The notes under the pieces: generated by a model
What the model saw: only the letters and a program-made list of their open reading frames with translations
What the model was told of the DNA's origin: nothing
The model's database searches: none
Part shown: piece after piece, positions 18,790 through 30,157 of the stretch
How positions within the stretch are numbered: the first letter of the stretch is position 1
Layout of the letters: each line of letters begins with the position of its first letter
Made by a program: the position numbers and the translations under genes
Source of the DNA: Polynucleobacter sp.
GTDB taxonomy: Bacteria > Pseudomonadota > Gammaproteobacteria > Burkholderiales > Burkholderiaceae
NCBI GenBank assembly: GCA_024642065.1
Contig: JAHEBW010000002.1
Location: forward strand, 1 to 64,000
Direction of reading: 5' to 3'
Length of the DNA stretch: 64,000 nt

Positions 18790-19436
18790 TGGATAAATTT
18801 ACAGTTCACCAAGGCTTGGTGGTTCCTTTAGATCGTGAGAACGTTGATACGGATGCAATCATCCCTAAGCAATTCTTAAAATCAATTAAGAGAACCGGTT
18901 TTGGTCAAAACCTATTTGATGAGTGGCGTTATTTAGATCAGGGTGAGCCTGGTCAAGATTGCACTAACCGTCCTTTGAATCCAGACTTCGTTTTAAATCA
19001 GTCTCGTTATAAGGGTGGCAGCATCCTTTTAGCGCGTCAAAACTTTGGTTGCGGTAGCTCTCGTGAACACGCGCCTTGGGCTTTAGAGCAGTATGGTTTT
19101 AGAGCGGTGATTGCCCCTAGCTTTGCAGATATCTTTTTTAACAACTGTTACAAAAATGGTTTGTTACCGATTGTTTTGTCTGCCCAGCAAGTTGACCATC
19201 TATTCAATGAAACTTTTGCGTTTAATGGTTATCAATTAACAATTGATCTTGAAAAGCAGCAAGTGATTGCGCCTGATGGTCGCGCTTACGATTTTGAAAT
19301 TGCTTCATTCAGAAAATACTGCATGATTAATGGTTTGGACGATATCGGCCTTACTTTACGTCACGCAGATAAAATCAAGTCCTATGAATCAGAGCGTATC
19401 TTGAAGATGCCATGGTTAGGCACCAAACTCCCTTAA
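18789..19436 (+). CDS. leuD: 3-isopropylmalate dehydratase small subunit
   Basis: Swivel-domain partner of LeuC, 215 aa. [26 protein letters not shown] and [21 protein letters not shown] are the diagnostic substrate-binding motifs. The ATG overlaps the entericidin stop (TAATG), so translation is coupled to that small gene. Confidence 0.97.
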   Translation: MDKFTVHQGLVVPLDRENVDTDAIIPKQFLKSIKRTGFGQNLFDEWRYLDQGEPGQDCTNRPLNPDFVLNQSRYKGGSILLARQNFGCGSSREHAPWALEQYGFRAVIAPSFADIFFNNCYKNGLLPIVLSAQQVDHLFNETFAFNGYQLTIDLEKQQVIAPDGRAYDFEIASFRKYCMINGLDDIGLTLRHADKIKSYESERILKMPWLGTKLP

Positions 19437-19455
19437 TTTTGTTCGAAGGCTTTGT

Positions 19456-20523
19456 ATGAAGATTGCAGTATTGCCAGGTGATGGCATTGGTTCAGAAATT
19501 GTTGCTGAAGCCGTTAAGGTTCTGAATGCATTAGGCGAATCTTTTGAAATGGAAACTGCACCAGTAGGTGGTGCAGGCTATGAAGCCAAGGGTCATCCTT
19601 TGCCGGAAGAAACTCTTCAATTGGCAAAAGATGCGGATGCTATTTTATTTGGCGCTGTTGGTGATTGGAAGTACGACACCTTGGCTCGCGAGCTACGTCC
19701 TGAGCAAGCGATTCTTGGTCTTCGCAAACATTTAAGCTTATTTGCCAATTTGCGTCCGGCTATTTGTTACCCAGAATTAACAGCGGCATCATCGTTAAAG
19801 CCAGAAATCATTGCTGGTTTGAATATTTTGATCGTGCGTGAATTAAACGGCGATATTTACTTTGGTTCACCAAAAGGTATTCGTACGGCAACAGATGGTT
19901 TGTTCCCGGGCGCACGCGAAGGCTTTGACACAATGCGTTATTCAGAGCCGGAAGTGGAGCGTATTGCTCACGTAGCATTCCAGGCTGCTCAAAAACGCCA
20001 TAAGCGTGTTTGCAGTGTGGATAAAGCCAACGTTCTTGAGACTTCTCAGTTGTGGAAAGAAGTCATGATCCGTATTGGCAAAGAGTACCCAGATGTTGAG
20101 TTAACTCATATGTATGTAGATAACGCTGCTATGCAATTGGTGAAAGCGCCGAAGGCATTTGACGTCGTTGTTACGGGTAATCTTTTTGGTGACATCCTTT
20201 CGGATGAGGCTGCTATGTTGACTGGTTCAATTGGTATGTTGCCTTCAGCTTCTTTGGATAAAAACAACAAAGGCTTGTATGAGCCAAGTCATGGTTCTGC
20301 ACCTGACATCGCAGGTAAAGGGATTGCTAATCCTTTGGCTACGATTTTGTCAGCAGCCATGATGTTGCGTTATTCATTGGGTAAAGCAGAACAAGCTGAT
20401 CGTATTGAAGCAGCAGTTCAGAAGGTCTTGGCCCAGGGTTATAGAACAACTGACATCAAGACAGAGGGCTGCCAATTGGTTGGCACCCGCGAAATGGGTG
20501 AAGCAGTTCTAAAAGCTCTGTAA
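19456..20523 (+). CDS. leuB: 3-isopropylmalate dehydrogenase
   Basis: NAD-dependent oxidative decarboxylation of 3-isopropylmalate, the third leucine-specific step. The protein has 355 aa. GDGIGSEI at the N-terminus, the substrate arginines in [13 protein letters not shown] and the catalytic [16 protein letters not shown] signature are present. [18 protein letters not shown] is the cofactor loop. AAGGCTTTGT precedes the ATG; the gap from leuD is 19 nt. Confidence 0.97.
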   Translation: MKIAVLPGDGIGSEIVAEAVKVLNALGESFEMETAPVGGAGYEAKGHPLPEETLQLAKDADAILFGAVGDWKYDTLARELRPEQAILGLRKHLSLFANLRPAICYPELTAASSLKPEIIAGLNILIVRELNGDIYFGSPKGIRTATDGLFPGAREGFDTMRYSEPEVERIAHVAFQAAQKRHKRVCSVDKANVLETSQLWKEVMIRIGKEYPDVELTHMYVDNAAMQLVKAPKAFDVVVTGNLFGDILSDEAAMLTGSIGMLPSASLDKNNKGLYEPSHGSAPDIAGKGIANPLATILSAAMMLRYSLGKAEQADRIEAAVQKVLAQGYRTTDIKTEGCQLVGTREMGEAVLKAL

Positions 20524-20592
20524 GATAGACGGTTCGGACTTTAAGTTCTCATATTTTTTAAGTTAATTATTCATTTTTAGATAGGTGTCGTG

Positions 20593-21726
20593 ATGGCAAC
20601 TCCATTAGTCGGTTTAGTTGGTTGGCGCGGGATGGTTGGTAGTGTGCTGATGCAGCGCATGCAAGATGAAGGCGATTTTGCTTTGATTGAGCCTGTTTTC
20701 TTTAGCACCAGCAATGCTGGTGGCCCAGCTCCTGCAATGGCTAAGAATGAGAAAAAACTCTATTCAGCTGATGATGTGGATGCTCTAAAACGTTGCGACA
20801 TCATCATCACTTGCCAAGGTGGCGACTACACCAAAGAAATTTATCCAAAGATTCGTGCTGCCGGCTGGAAAGGCCATTGGATTGATGCTGCTAGCTCATT
20901 GCGTATGGTTGATGAATCTGTGATCGTGCTTGATCCAGTGAACCGCCCAGTGATTGATTCTGCTATCTCTAAAGGCGGCAATTTATGGGTAGGTGGTAAC
21001 TGCACAGTGAGCTTGATGTTGATGGCCATGGGTGGTTTATTCCGTGAAGGCATGATCGAATGGGTAAGTGCGATGACTTACCAAGCAGCCTCTGGTGCTG
21101 GTGCGCAAAATATGCGCGAATTGCTATCCCAGATGGGTGCTTTGCATGATGCTGTTAAAACAGAATTAGCTGATCCAGCATCTGCCATTTTGGATATTGA
21201 TCGCAAAGTTTCAGAAACAATGCGTTCTGCTAATTTCCCGAAAAAGAATTTCCGCAACACAGCCTTGGCTGGTAGCTTGATTCCATGGATTGACGTTCCT
21301 GTAGAAAATGGTCAAACCAAAGAAGAGTGGAAGGGTGGTTCTGAGTGCAACAAGATCTTAGGTAACCCACCATTTAGAACAGCGGGCAGTATTCCTATTG
21401 ATGGTTTGTGTGTGCGTATTGGCGCTATGCGTTGCCATTCACAAGGTTTAACCATCAAGTTAAAGAAAGATATTCCTTTGGCTGATATCGAAGGTATCTT
21501 GGCAAGCGCCAATGATTGGGTGAAAGTTGTGCCGAACGATCGTGAGATCTCAGAGCGTGATTTAACGCCTGCGGCAGTGACTGGCACTTTAACTGTGCCA
21601 GTAGGTCGTTTACACAAGATGGCAATGGGCCCTGACTACTTAGGCGCATTCACAGTTGGCGACCAATTGTTATGGGGTGCTGCTGAGCCATTGCGTCGCA
21701 TGTTACGTATTTTGTTGGAGCGTTAA
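20593..21726 (+). CDS. asd: Aspartate-semialdehyde dehydrogenase
   Basis: Makes aspartate semialdehyde for lysine, threonine, methionine and cell-wall diaminopimelate. [17 protein letters not shown] is the NADP-binding loop of the Gram-negative class. [10 protein letters not shown] holds the nucleophile Cys, and [16 protein letters not shown] the catalytic His. ATG at 20593 is taken as start; a GTG one codon earlier is also in frame. It ends 0 nt before the fimV TTG. A 66-nt gap upstream may hold a promoter. Confidence 0.97.
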   Translation: MATPLVGLVGWRGMVGSVLMQRMQDEGDFALIEPVFFSTSNAGGPAPAMAKNEKKLYSADDVDALKRCDIIITCQGGDYTKEIYPKIRAAGWKGHWIDAASSLRMVDESVIVLDPVNRPVIDSAISKGGNLWVGGNCTVSLMLMAMGGLFREGMIEWVSAMTYQAASGAGAQNMRELLSQMGALHDAVKTELADPASAILDIDRKVSETMRSANFPKKNFRNTALAGSLIPWIDVPVENGQTKEEWKGGSECNKILGNPPFRTAGSIPIDGLCVRIGAMRCHSQGLTIKLKKDIPLADIEGILASANDWVKVVPNDREISERDLTPAAVTGTLTVPVGRLHKMAMGPDYLGAFTVGDQLLWGAAEPLRRMLRILLER

Positions 21727-23001
21727 TTGCGTCTGATCCAAACTTTAGGTGTGAGCCTTTTAGGTCTGTTCATGACCGGGCAGGCTCTCGCCTTAAGCTT
21801 GGGTAACTTGAGTGTTCAGTCTAAACCTGATCAAGCGCTCAAAGCTGAAATTGCTATTGAGCTTCACCCAAGTGAAGTGGGAACTCTAAAAGATGTTCAG
21901 GTGGCTCTTTCTAGTCCTGAAATTTATCAACGCCTCGGTATTACTTCATCGGCGACTCAAGCGCAGTTAAAGGTAACTCTTGTTAAAGGTTCTAAGCAAG
22001 AACCAGTGGCGATCAGAATTACTTCTGATGAAGTATTGAAACTTCAATCAGATGAAGTATTTTTAGATGCCTTAGTTGAGTTGCGTTGGCCTGCTGGTCT
22101 TGTGCGTCGTGCTTACACTCTCATGGTGGGTGATCAAGCCAAGGTTCAGGTCAAAGGTGGTGACACCCTCACTGAAATTGCTGCGCGTGCTTTACCGCAA
22201 TTTGAGGATGCCAATTTAGATCAGGCGCTAATTGCTTTGTTCCGCGCCAACCCGCAAGCTTTTGCCGGTGGCAGCATCCATCGTTTGATGGCGGGTACAG
22301 AATTGAAAATGCCAAGTAAGGCCATGGTCCAAAGTGTGCCTAAGGAAGAGGCTAAAAATATCGCTACTTCTGCTGACCAGGCATACAGAACTGGTCAATC
22401 TCAATTGTCTTTATCCGAAGTCAGTAAAACAATTGTTGGTGACCGCTTGAAAGTTGGTCCTGCAGACGGATTAGAAGGTGATGCGAAACGTCGCATGGAA
22501 GATTTATTGGTTCAAGAAAAAGCACTCTCTGATGCCAAACAAAAAATCGTAGAGCTTGAAAAGAATATTGCTGATCTCAAAACCTTGATTCAGAACTCAG
22601 ATAAAGCACCAGCCATGGCCTTAGGTTGGAAAGCTTATGCAGGACCTATCGCGATTGCTGTGATGACATTGATTGCATTGTTGGTTCTTTTGAAGCTTTC
22701 AAAAAATCAAGCTAAGCAAAGCCCAGCTCCTCAGATGCCAGCGCAAGCAGCACAGTTGTTTGCTTCTTTGGATCTCAATTTGGGCGGGCCAACATCTGCA
22801 GCATCGAAAAACTCAGATCTACCAAGTGCTGAAACACTCAAAGTGAAGTTGAACTTGGTTAGAGCCTACATAACGATTGAAGATTTCAGTGCAGCCAAAG
22901 CGGCTTTGAATGAAGTCTTAGCTGTTAGCAGTCAAGTTGATCCTGAGTTAACTATTCAGGCTCAGTCCTTGATGGCTGAGATTGATCAGCGTCAAGCTTA
23001 A
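21727..23001 (+). CDS. fimV: FimV-family cell-pole / LysM membrane protein
   Basis: Signal peptide at residues 1-22, then the FimV N-terminal domain ([18 protein letters not shown]). A LysM-like segment follows ([18 protein letters not shown]), then a coiled coil at about 265-290, a TM helix at about 302-320, and a C-terminal TPR-like stretch ([21 protein letters not shown]). FimV organises polar type IV pili or twitching machinery in Pseudomonas. At 424 aa this is far shorter than the about 900-aa Pseudomonas protein but normal for this gene position. TTG start with GGAG 6 nt upstream. Confidence 0.82.
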   Translation: MRLIQTLGVSLLGLFMTGQALALSLGNLSVQSKPDQALKAEIAIELHPSEVGTLKDVQVALSSPEIYQRLGITSSATQAQLKVTLVKGSKQEPVAIRITSDEVLKLQSDEVFLDALVELRWPAGLVRRAYTLMVGDQAKVQVKGGDTLTEIAARALPQFEDANLDQALIALFRANPQAFAGGSIHRLMAGTELKMPSKAMVQSVPKEEAKNIATSADQAYRTGQSQLSLSEVSKTIVGDRLKVGPADGLEGDAKRRMEDLLVQEKALSDAKQKIVELEKNIADLKTLIQNSDKAPAMALGWKAYAGPIAIAVMTLIALLVLLKLSKNQAKQSPAPQMPAQAAQLFASLDLNLGGPTSAASKNSDLPSAETLKVKLNLVRAYITIEDFSAAKAALNEVLAVSSQVDPELTIQAQSLMAEIDQRQA

Positions 23002-23006
23002 AGATC

Positions 23007-23840
23007 ATGCGCCTAGCACTGGGTTTGCAATATGACGGTGCTGCCTTTTCAGGATGGCAAACTCAAAGTAATGGCAACACCGTTCAAGATCATCTAGAAG
23101 AAGCTTTACGCCAGTTCGTTGGTGATCCCCAAGTTCAAGAAGTCAAAACTATTACTGCTGGCAGAACAGATACCGGTGTTCATGCTTTAGGTCAGGTCGT
23201 TCATTTTGATACTGAGGTCGTTCGACCAGAAAACTCTTGGATTAAAGGCGTCAATTCTTTTCTACCAAAGTCAGTAGTAGTGCAGTGGGTCAAAGCTGTA
23301 CCAGAAACATTTGATGCACGTTATTTAGCGTTTGAGAGAACGTATTGCTACGCTCTCTATACCGGTGCACATTCAGCTCCCTTGGTGCAAGGTAAGGCTG
23401 GTTACCTGATGTTGCCCAATGGCAAAAGCCTGGATATCCCAGCCATGCAGATGGCCAGCCAATGTTTAATTGGTGAGCATGATTTCAGTTCATTTAGATC
23501 ATCAGAGTGTCAGAGCAAAACGCCTGTCAAAACTTTGTATCAAGTAGAGATACATAGCGAGGGACCTTGGGTTTACTTTGTGCTCAAAGGAAATGCCTTT
23601 TTGCACCACATGGTCAGGAACTTGGTCGGTAGCCTCGTTCTGATTGGCCAAGGGAAGGAATCTCCAGAATGGTTAAAGACTCTCCTGGAAGCCAAGAATC
23701 GACAGTTGGCAGCACCCACTTTTATGGCAGATGGTTTGTATTTGGTCAGAGTAGGATATCCTGAGCACTTCGAGATTCCGGAACCCAATTTAACTGCTAG
23801 TCTATTACCAAGTGGTCTTTTGAAGTCTCTCAGTCGCTAA
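23007..23840 (+). CDS. truA: tRNA pseudouridine(38-40) synthase
   Basis: Makes pseudouridine at positions 38-40 of the tRNA anticodon stem. [17 protein letters not shown] carries the catalytic Asp. [12 protein letters not shown] at the start and [17 protein letters not shown] near the C-terminus are family signatures. 277 aa is normal. It starts 5 nt after fimV. Confidence 0.97.
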   Translation: MRLALGLQYDGAAFSGWQTQSNGNTVQDHLEEALRQFVGDPQVQEVKTITAGRTDTGVHALGQVVHFDTEVVRPENSWIKGVNSFLPKSVVVQWVKAVPETFDARYLAFERTYCYALYTGAHSAPLVQGKAGYLMLPNGKSLDIPAMQMASQCLIGEHDFSSFRSSECQSKTPVKTLYQVEIHSEGPWVYFVLKGNAFLHHMVRNLVGSLVLIGQGKESPEWLKTLLEAKNRQLAAPTFMADGLYLVRVGYPEHFEIPEPNLTASLLPSGLLKSLSR

Positions 23841-23874
23841 AATGACTGAAATCCTAAAAAAAGATCAAAAAACA

Positions 23875-23903
23875 CAAAAAACTGCAAAAACAGGCATTTT
23901 TTG
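23875..23903 (+). terminator. Weak terminator-like hairpin after truA
   Basis: C-A6-bulge-TGC pairs with GCA-T6-G around an 8-nt loop in the 135-nt A-rich truA-trpF gap. The core is only 3 bp of mixed sequence, so the call is uncertain. A promoter for the trp genes probably lies in the same gap. Confidence 0.35.
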
Positions 23904-23975
23904 AGCGATATACAGTAGAAAACAGTCAAAATTTAGCAAAAACTGCATAAAACGAACAATATAGAAAACTAATCA

Positions 23976-24653
23976 ATGGGCTTGTTAAAACATACACCAG
24001 GTAAGACACGGATTAAATTCTGTGGCTTTACACGTTCAAGTGACGTGGATGACGCCGTGCGTTTGGGTGTGGATGCCTTAGGATTCGTCTTTTACGCCCC
24101 CAGCCCCCGTTACATCAGCCCAGAGGTTGCGGCGACCCTTGTGGGTCGTATGCCAGGAGGTGTGGATGCCGTTGCCTTGGTGGTTAACCCCACCGATGAA
24201 GAGGTGCAGCGTATCCAAGACAGAATGCCCCTCACTTTATGGCAGTTCCATGGGGATGAGTCTCCAGAGCGTTGTGCTGAGATTGCAGGTGGCTTACCTT
24301 GGGTAAAAGCCGCCCGAATGAAGCCAGGATTCAGACTTGAGGATTTTTCTCTACAATATAGCCAAGCAGCTGGTTTTTTGCTGGACGCCTTTGTTGAAGG
24401 CTACGGTGGAGGCGGGCATGTATTCGATTGGTCTTTGATACCGGAAGTATGGGCAAAAGAAAACGCGCATCGGGTCGTTTTGAGTGGTGGATTGAACACG
24501 CACAACGTGGTCGAGGGAATCTCGCACCTTAAACCTTGTGCTGTTGATGTCTCAAGTGGGATTGAAATAGCAAAAGGTCAAAAAAGCCCTGAGTTAATGC
24601 AGGCGTTTATCCAGGCTGTTCGTGATGCTGATGCCAGCATCCCATCCGCATAA
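23976..24653 (+). CDS. trpF: Phosphoribosylanthranilate isomerase
   Basis: Amadori rearrangement step of tryptophan synthesis, 225 aa, TIM barrel. [16 protein letters not shown] carries the catalytic Cys and [18 protein letters not shown] the catalytic Asp region. [12 protein letters not shown] and AVDVSSGIE bind phosphate. First gene of trpF-trpB-trpA-accD-folC. Confidence 0.96.
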   Translation: MGLLKHTPGKTRIKFCGFTRSSDVDDAVRLGVDALGFVFYAPSPRYISPEVAATLVGRMPGGVDAVALVVNPTDEEVQRIQDRMPLTLWQFHGDESPERCAEIAGGLPWVKAARMKPGFRLEDFSLQYSQAAGFLLDAFVEGYGGGGHVFDWSLIPEVWAKENAHRVVLSGGLNTHNVVEGISHLKPCAVDVSSGIEIAKGQKSPELMQAFIQAVRDADASIPSA

Positions 24654-24666
24654 AAAGGTCAAGACT

Positions 24667-25860
24667 ATGTATGATTTTCCAGATGTAAGAGGTCATTTCG
24701 GCCCCTACGGTGGCGTGTTTGTTTCTGAGACATTGATGTACGCATTGAATGAACTCAAAGAAACTTATGCCAAGTATCAAAATGATCCAGAGTTCTTAGC
24801 TGAGTTCCATTCAGAGTTAAAACACTTTGTTGGTCGTCCATCACCGGTGTATCACGCCAAGCGTTGGAGTGAGCAATTGGGTGGTGCACAAATTTATCTC
24901 AAGCGTGAAGATTTAAATCACACTGGCGCACACAAAATCAATAACGTGATTGGCCAAGCGATGTTGGCTAAACGCATGGGTAAGAAACGCATCATCGCTG
25001 AAACTGGCGCTGGCCAACACGGTGTGGCAACTGCGACTATCTGTGCGCGTATGGGTTTGGAATGTATCGTCTACCAAGGTTCTGTGGACGTTGCTCGCCA
25101 AGCGCAAAACGTTTATCGCATGAAACTCTTGGGCGCCACAGTAGTGCCCGTTGAGTCCGGTACAAAAACACTTAAAGATGCTTTGAATGAAGCGATGCGT
25201 GATTGGGTCACCAACGTAGAAAGCACTTTTTACATTATTGGCACTGTTGCTGGTCCTCACCCATATCCAATGATGGTGCGCGATTTCCAAAGCGTGATTG
25301 GTGAAGAGTGCAAAGTACAAATGCCAGAAATGATTGGTCGTCAACCAGACTACGTGATGGCTTGCGTTGGTGGTGGTTCGAATGCCATGGGTATTTTCTA
25401 TCCATACATCGATGTACCTGATGTGAAATTAGTTGGTGTTGAAGCTGCAGGTCGTGGCTTAAATACCAAAGATCACTCAGCTGCTTTGGTGGCTGGCACA
25501 CCAGGCGTCTTGCACGGTAACCGTACTTATTTATTGCAAAACGAAGATGGTCAGATTGCAGAGACGCATTCAGTTTCAGCGGGTATGGATTATCCAGGTG
25601 TAGGTCCTGAGCATGCTTGGTTAAAAGATTCTAAGAGAGCAGAGTACGTGGCTGTGACAGATGATGAAGCGCTAAAAGCTTTCCATGATTGTTGCCGTAT
25701 CGAAGGCATTATTCCTGCGCTTGAAAGCAGTCATGCCATTGCCTATGCGTGCAAGCTCGCATCAACCTTACCGAAAGATAAAACAATTTTGGTGAATTTA
25801 TCTGGTCGTGGCGATAAAGACATGCACACGGTTGCTCAAGAATCAGGTTTGAAGTTTTAG
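24667..25860 (+). CDS. trpB: Tryptophan synthase beta chain
   Basis: PLP enzyme joining indole and serine. [16 protein letters not shown] contains the Schiff-base Lys, [10 protein letters not shown] the phosphate-binding loop, and AETGAGQHG the catalytic Glu. The start is ATG 24667 (MYDFPDVRG), giving the usual 397 aa; a longer in-frame opening to 24622 overlaps trpF and is rejected. The gap to trpA is 8 nt. Confidence 0.97.
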   Translation: MYDFPDVRGHFGPYGGVFVSETLMYALNELKETYAKYQNDPEFLAEFHSELKHFVGRPSPVYHAKRWSEQLGGAQIYLKREDLNHTGAHKINNVIGQAMLAKRMGKKRIIAETGAGQHGVATATICARMGLECIVYQGSVDVARQAQNVYRMKLLGATVVPVESGTKTLKDALNEAMRDWVTNVESTFYIIGTVAGPHPYPMMVRDFQSVIGEECKVQMPEMIGRQPDYVMACVGGGSNAMGIFYPYIDVPDVKLVGVEAAGRGLNTKDHSAALVAGTPGVLHGNRTYLLQNEDGQIAETHSVSAGMDYPGVGPEHAWLKDSKRAEYVAVTDDEALKAFHDCCRIEGIIPALESSHAIAYACKLASTLPKDKTILVNLSGRGDKDMHTVAQESGLKF

Positions 25861-25868
25861 GAATTTAG

Positions 25869-26666
25869 ATGTCGAAAATTGCAAAAGTATTTGCTGAGCT
25901 AAAAGCTCAGGGTCGTAAAGGCTTGGTGCCTTTCATTACAGCAGGAGATCCTGAGCCTGGTATCACCTTAGATTTATTGCATGCCTTGGTGCGTGGTGGT
26001 GCGGATGTGATTGAGCTGGGTATTCCGTTCTCTGATCCTATGGCAGATGGCCCAGTGATTCAGCGAGCCTCTGAGCGCGCTTTATCGCATGGCATGAGTT
26101 TGAAGCATGTGATCGAGATTGTGAAAGAGTTCCGTCAAAGCAACGACCATACACCAATCGTTTTAATGGGCTACGCCAACCCTATCGAACACATGGGGAC
26201 AGAGACTTTTGTTCGAACAGCTAAAGACGCTGGGGTAGATGGAGTTTTGGTGGTGGATTACCCGCCTGAGGAATGTGAAGATTTTGCTCAGCAATGTAGA
26301 GCTGCTGGCATAGATCCTATCTTCTTATTAGCCCCAACATCTTCTCAGGCACGCATTGATCAAGTTGGCAAAGTGGCTGCAGGTTACATCTACTATGTAT
26401 CTCTAAAAGGTGTGACAGGTTCAGCCAATCTGGATACCAAAGCCGTGGCCGGGATTATTCCCCAAATTAGGGCAGCTTCTAATGTGCCGATTGCGGTTGG
26501 TTTTGGCATTAGGGATGCCCAATCTGCCGTAGCAGTGGGGCAGACAGCCGATGCGGTAGTAATTGGTAGCCGAATTGTGCAATTATTAGAGGAAACCCCT
26601 AGCTCTGAAAGAGTACAATCACTAGAACGTTTCCTAAGGGACATCCGCGAGGCTTTGGATAAATAA
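25869..26666 (+). CDS. trpA: Tryptophan synthase alpha chain
   Basis: Cleaves indole-3-glycerol phosphate and channels indole to Trp[15 protein letters not shown] holds the catalytic Glu and [13 protein letters not shown] the catalytic Asp. [12 protein letters not shown] and VVIGSRIVQ bind phosphate. 265 aa is normal. Only 1 nt separates it from accD. Confidence 0.97.
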   Translation: MSKIAKVFAELKAQGRKGLVPFITAGDPEPGITLDLLHALVRGGADVIELGIPFSDPMADGPVIQRASERALSHGMSLKHVIEIVKEFRQSNDHTPIVLMGYANPIEHMGTETFVRTAKDAGVDGVLVVDYPPEECEDFAQQCRAAGIDPIFLLAPTSSQARIDQVGKVAAGYIYYVSLKGVTGSANLDTKAVAGIIPQIRAASNVPIAVGFGIRDAQSAVAVGQTADAVVIGSRIVQLLEETPSSERVQSLERFLRDIREALDK

Positions 26667-26667
26667 T

Positions 26668-27540
26668 ATGAGTTGGTTAGATAAACTACTTCCGCCAAGT
26701 ATTCAACATACTGACCCGGCACAACGTAAGAGTGTTCCTGAGGGTTTATGGGTGAAATGCCCATCTTGTGAAGCTGTTCTTTATCGTAACGATATCGAAG
26801 CGAATTTACATGTTTGCCCTAAGTGTGATCACCATATGCGCATTAATGCGCGTGAGCGTCTAGATAAGCTATTGGATCTAGAAGGCCGTCATGAGATTGG
26901 TCAAGAAGTATTGCCAGTCGATGCACTGAAATTCAAAGACACGAAGAAATACCCAGATCGCCTCAAAGACGCTATCGATACCACCGGTGAAACCGATGCG
27001 ATGGTGGTAATGGCTGGATCTATCCACACCATTCCAGTGGTAGTTGCCTGTTTCGAATTCGAGTTCATGGGTGGTTCCATGGGTTCTGTAGTGGGTGAGC
27101 GTTTTGTGCGCGGTGCCCAAATGGCTTTAGAGCAAAAAGTTCCTTTCATTTGTGTCAGCGCAACAGGTGGCGCACGTATGCAAGAGAGCTTGTTGTCATT
27201 GATGCAAATGGCTAAAACCAATGCGATGTTAGTGAAGTTAGCTCACGCACGTTTGCCATATATCAGCGTTTTAACTGATCCAACCATGGGTGGTATTTCT
27301 GCCAGCTTCGCTTTCATGGGCGACGTGGTTATGGCTGAACCGAAGGCTTTGATCGGATTCGCGGGCCCTCGAGTGATTGAGCAGACTGTGCGCGAAAAAT
27401 TGCCAGAAGGCTTCCAAAGATCAGAGTTCTTGATGCAAAAAGGTGGCATTGACATGATTGTTGATCGCCGCAATATGCGCCAAGAAATTGCTCAGTTGTT
27501 GGCGCTGTTACTCAAGCAGCCTAGCGATTCAGTAGCTTAA
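26668..27540 (+). CDS. accD: Acetyl-CoA carboxylase carboxyltransferase beta subunit
   Basis: Forms malonyl-CoA with AccA. A four-Cys zinc finger (CPSC at about residues 31-34 and CPKC at about 53-56) is followed by the crotonase-fold carboxyltransferase domain. [29 protein letters not shown] and [11 protein letters not shown] are signatures. 290 aa. The trpA-accD-folC order is conserved in beta- and gammaproteobacteria. Confidence 0.97.
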   Translation: MSWLDKLLPPSIQHTDPAQRKSVPEGLWVKCPSCEAVLYRNDIEANLHVCPKCDHHMRINARERLDKLLDLEGRHEIGQEVLPVDALKFKDTKKYPDRLKDAIDTTGETDAMVVMAGSIHTIPVVVACFEFEFMGGSMGSVVGERFVRGAQMALEQKVPFICVSATGGARMQESLLSLMQMAKTNAMLVKLAHARLPYISVLTDPTMGGISASFAFMGDVVMAEPKALIGFAGPRVIEQTVREKLPEGFQRSEFLMQKGGIDMIVDRRNMRQEIAQLLALLLKQPSDSVA

Positions 27541-27556
27541 CTAGACAGTTTCTAGT

Positions 27557-28858
27557 TTGTCTGCGACCTTTGATAATCTAGATGATTGGTTGCGTCACCT
27601 AGAGCAGGCGCATCCTGTTGGCATTGATATGGGCTTAGACCGTATCAATCGCGTTAAAGAGGCCCTGGCACTTCACTTTGATGCCCTTGTTTTCACAGTT
27701 GGCGGCACTAATGGCAAGGGCTCTACTTGTGCTTTGCTAGAAAGCATTCTCTTGGCGGCATCTTATAAAGTTGGCTGCCATACATCCCCACATTTTCTGA
27801 AGTTCAATGAGCGAGCTCGCGTCAATGGCGAAATGGTCAGCGATGAGCTTTTACTTGAGCATTTCAAGATCGTTGAAACAGCCAGAGCGAGTCTGCCAGA
27901 TGCCCCAAGTTTGACCTATTTTGAGTTCACCACCTTGGCCATCATGCATTTATTTTCCAAGGCAGGTTTGGATGCAGTTATTTTGGAAGTCGGTCTAGGT
28001 GGACGCTTGGATGCAGTCAACATGATCGATGCCGATTGCGCGATTGTGACTAGTATTGATTTAGACCACATGGATTATCTGGGCGATACCCGTGAAAAGA
28101 TTGCTTTTGAAAAAGCCGGTATTTTTAGATCAGATAAACCTGCCATTTGTGGCGATCCTGTTCCGCCTCAATCTCTTATTGATCATGCTGAGGCAATCGG
28201 TGCCGATTTGTGGATCATGGGAAGAGACTTTAATTTCCAGGGCGACAAACAGCAGTGGGGTTGGGCAGGTAGAAATAAGCGCTTTTCTGGTTTGGGGTAT
28301 CCCGCTCTGAGAGGTGCCAATCAATTATTGAATGCATCGGCTGTGATTGCAGCCTTGATTGCTGTACGTGACCGTTTGCCAGTAGGTGCTCAAGAAATCA
28401 GAAATGGCATGGCTTGGGTTGAATTGCCAGGACGCTTCCAGGTCTTGCCAGGTCAGCCAACCATCATCTTGGATGTGGCTCACAATCCACATGCCAGCGC
28501 CGCCTTAGCCCAAAACCTTGAAAACATGGCATACCACCCGTATACCATCGCTGTTTTTGGCGCCATGGCTGATAAAGATATCCCTGGGGTACTAAAACCC
28601 ATGCTTGATAAGGTCGATTTTTGGTATTTTTGCGACTTGCCAACCCCAAGAGCAGCTTCGGCAGAAGATCTAGCTAAGGAGTTAAAAGCTCTGGGCTTTA
28701 AGGAAGGCAAGGATTCTGGGATTGAAACCTTTAAAACTCCAGAATTAGCCTATCAAGCAGCGCTAAAAAAGGCTGGTGAGGGTGATAGAATATCGGTATT
28801 CGGATCCTTCTTCACTGTAGCTGGTGTGTTGGCCTATCGAAATGCAAAAGCTCATTAA
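27557..28858 (+). CDS. folC: Dihydrofolate synthase / folylpolyglutamate synthase
   Basis: Adds glutamate to dihydropteroate and folates. GGTNGKGSTCALLE is the Mur-ligase-type ATP loop, SIDLDHMDYLGDTREKIAFEKAG the metal and glutamate site (read in pieces), and LDVAHNPHASAAL the C-terminal domain signature. 433 aa. The only in-frame start after the upstream stop is TTG at 27557, with no clear ribosome-binding site, so coupling to accD is likely. Confidence 0.94.
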   Translation: MSATFDNLDDWLRHLEQAHPVGIDMGLDRINRVKEALALHFDALVFTVGGTNGKGSTCALLESILLAASYKVGCHTSPHFLKFNERARVNGEMVSDELLLEHFKIVETARASLPDAPSLTYFEFTTLAIMHLFSKAGLDAVILEVGLGGRLDAVNMIDADCAIVTSIDLDHMDYLGDTREKIAFEKAGIFRSDKPAICGDPVPPQSLIDHAEAIGADLWIMGRDFNFQGDKQQWGWAGRNKRFSGLGYPALRGANQLLNASAVIAALIAVRDRLPVGAQEIRNGMAWVELPGRFQVLPGQPTIILDVAHNPHASAALAQNLENMAYHPYTIAVFGAMADKDIPGVLKPMLDKVDFWYFCDLPTPRAASAEDLAKELKALGFKEGKDSGIETFKTPELAYQAALKKAGEGDRISVFGSFFTVAGVLAYRNAKAH

Positions 28859-28891
28859 ATATGACACCACTTTGACTTAGAAATTTAGCTG

Positions 28892-29596
28892 ATGCGCCTA
28901 CCTTTTTTTAACCGCCCAAGTACAAAAAACAACACGCCAGTTGAGGATGATCTAACGGAAGATCCTGAACGTCAAAAGGCTAGACACCGTTTAATTGGTG
29001 CTGTTTTTATGGTCACGGTTGCTGTAGCTGGTTTGCCCCTCATATTTGATTCTCGACCGAAGAATCATGCCAACGACATCGCCATTCAAATTATTCAGCC
29101 GGGCGCCAAAGACGAAAAGCCTGCTGATCCTAAATCTGTAGCACCTTCTGAAGCTGATAAAAAAGCAGCATTAGAAAAAGAAGCCAAAGACTCTAAAGAT
29201 ACAAAAGAAGTCAAAAAAGAAACTCTCAAAGAAGAAGCAAAATCTGACAAGCCGGCACCGGTTGCAAAGACCTTGGATAAAGGTGAAGAGGTGATCGCTA
29301 TTTTGGAAGGGCGTCAAGATAAAAAGTCAGCACCATCTAGTCCTGCCGCTAACGGTTCTAAATATGTCATACAGATTGGCGCTTTCTCATCAGAGGAGCG
29401 CGTGAAAAATTGGCAAGCCAAATTAAAAGAACAAAAAGTAACAACGTATGTCGATATCAAAACAAATAAAGAAGGTGGCAAGTTACATCTCTTGAGATCG
29501 GGTCCTTACGCTGATAAAGCAAGTGCAGAAGCGGCGGAGAAAAAGATTCGTTACGTTGGTTTGAGTCCCAAGCTCATTGAGCAAAAAGCCAACTAA
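28892..29596 (+). CDS. SPOR-domain membrane protein (DedD-like)
   Basis: Cytoplasmic N-terminus, one TM helix at about residues 34-52 (LIGAVFMVTVAVAGLPLIF), a Lys/Glu/Ala-rich linker at about 75-140, and a C-terminal SPOR domain (KYVIQIGAFSSEERVKNW; LRSGPYADKASAEAAEKKI). SPOR domains bind denuded septal glycan, so a cell-division role is inferred. Its position between folC and cvpA is that of dedD in E. coli. Confidence 0.87.
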   Translation: MRLPFFNRPSTKNNTPVEDDLTEDPERQKARHRLIGAVFMVTVAVAGLPLIFDSRPKNHANDIAIQIIQPGAKDEKPADPKSVAPSEADKKAALEKEAKDSKDTKEVKKETLKEEAKSDKPAPVAKTLDKGEEVIAILEGRQDKKSAPSSPAANGSKYVIQIGAFSSEERVKNWQAKLKEQKVTTYVDIKTNKEGGKLHLLRSGPYADKASAEAAEKKIRYVGLSPKLIEQKAN

Positions 29597-29618
29597 CTAA
29601 TCAAAGAGAATTAGCTTT

Positions 29619-30134
29619 ATGAACCTTCATTTCACGCTAATAGATATCCTGGCTTTTGCGATCTTGGTGATATCTGGTTTGATGGGTATTTGGCGTGGTT
29701 TGGTTCGCGAAGTGCTAGCGTTGATTGGTTGGGTTGCTGCTTCGTGGATTGCTTATCACTATGCGACTTGGTTAGCCTATGAATGGTTGGCTGGGGTGCC
29801 AGGTGGCGAGATGACGCGCTTGGCTCTGGGCTTTGTTATTTTGTTCATTGTGGTCATGATCGTTTGTGCCTTGGTTGGGAAATTCCTTGCTAAATTAATG
29901 CAACAAGCGGGCTTGAGCCCCATGGATCGTTTTTTAGGTTTTGCATTTGGTTTGTTAAGAGGTTTATTGGTTGTTGTGGTCTTAAGTAGTTTGGCTGCCT
30001 TAACGAGTATTTCTCAAACAACCGAATGGCGTAAAGCTTGGTCTTTGCCTGCGATTGAATTATTGATTGGCATGACGCAAGCGTGGTTACCGGATGAGTG
30101 GGCTGCTCAGGTGTCTGGGCAGTTGAAGAAGTAA
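29619..30134 (+). CDS. cvpA: CvpA-family membrane protein
   Basis: 171-aa inner-membrane protein with about four TM segments. DILAFAILVISGLMGIWRGLVREVLALIGW is the family N-terminus, with the GxxRG turn. E. coli cvpA is needed for colicin V production and envelope stress resistance. It precedes purF, as in E. coli. Confidence 0.92.
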   Translation: MNLHFTLIDILAFAILVISGLMGIWRGLVREVLALIGWVAASWIAYHYATWLAYEWLAGVPGGEMTRLALGFVILFIVVMIVCALVGKFLAKLMQQAGLSPMDRFLGFAFGLLRGLLVVVVLSSLAALTSISQTTEWRKAWSLPAIELLIGMTQAWLPDEWAAQVSGQLKK

Positions 30135-30157
30135 GTTTTAAAAAGATAGAGGTCTCT

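Noticed and set aside
24622-24666. N-terminal extension of trpB
   Set aside because: It would overlap trpF and add 15 residues absent from the family; the ATG at 24667 gives the normal MYDFPDVRG-type start.
24913-25344. 143-aa minus-strand frame inside trpB
   Set aside because: Antisense shadow of a conserved, fully functional trpB; no ribosome-binding site and a composition rich in His/Ser/Thr typical of reverse-frame artefacts.
29221-29340. Lys/Glu/Ala-rich stretch in the SPOR protein as a separate repeat element
   Set aside because: It is a normal low-complexity linker between the TM helix and SPOR domain, without exact DNA repeats.
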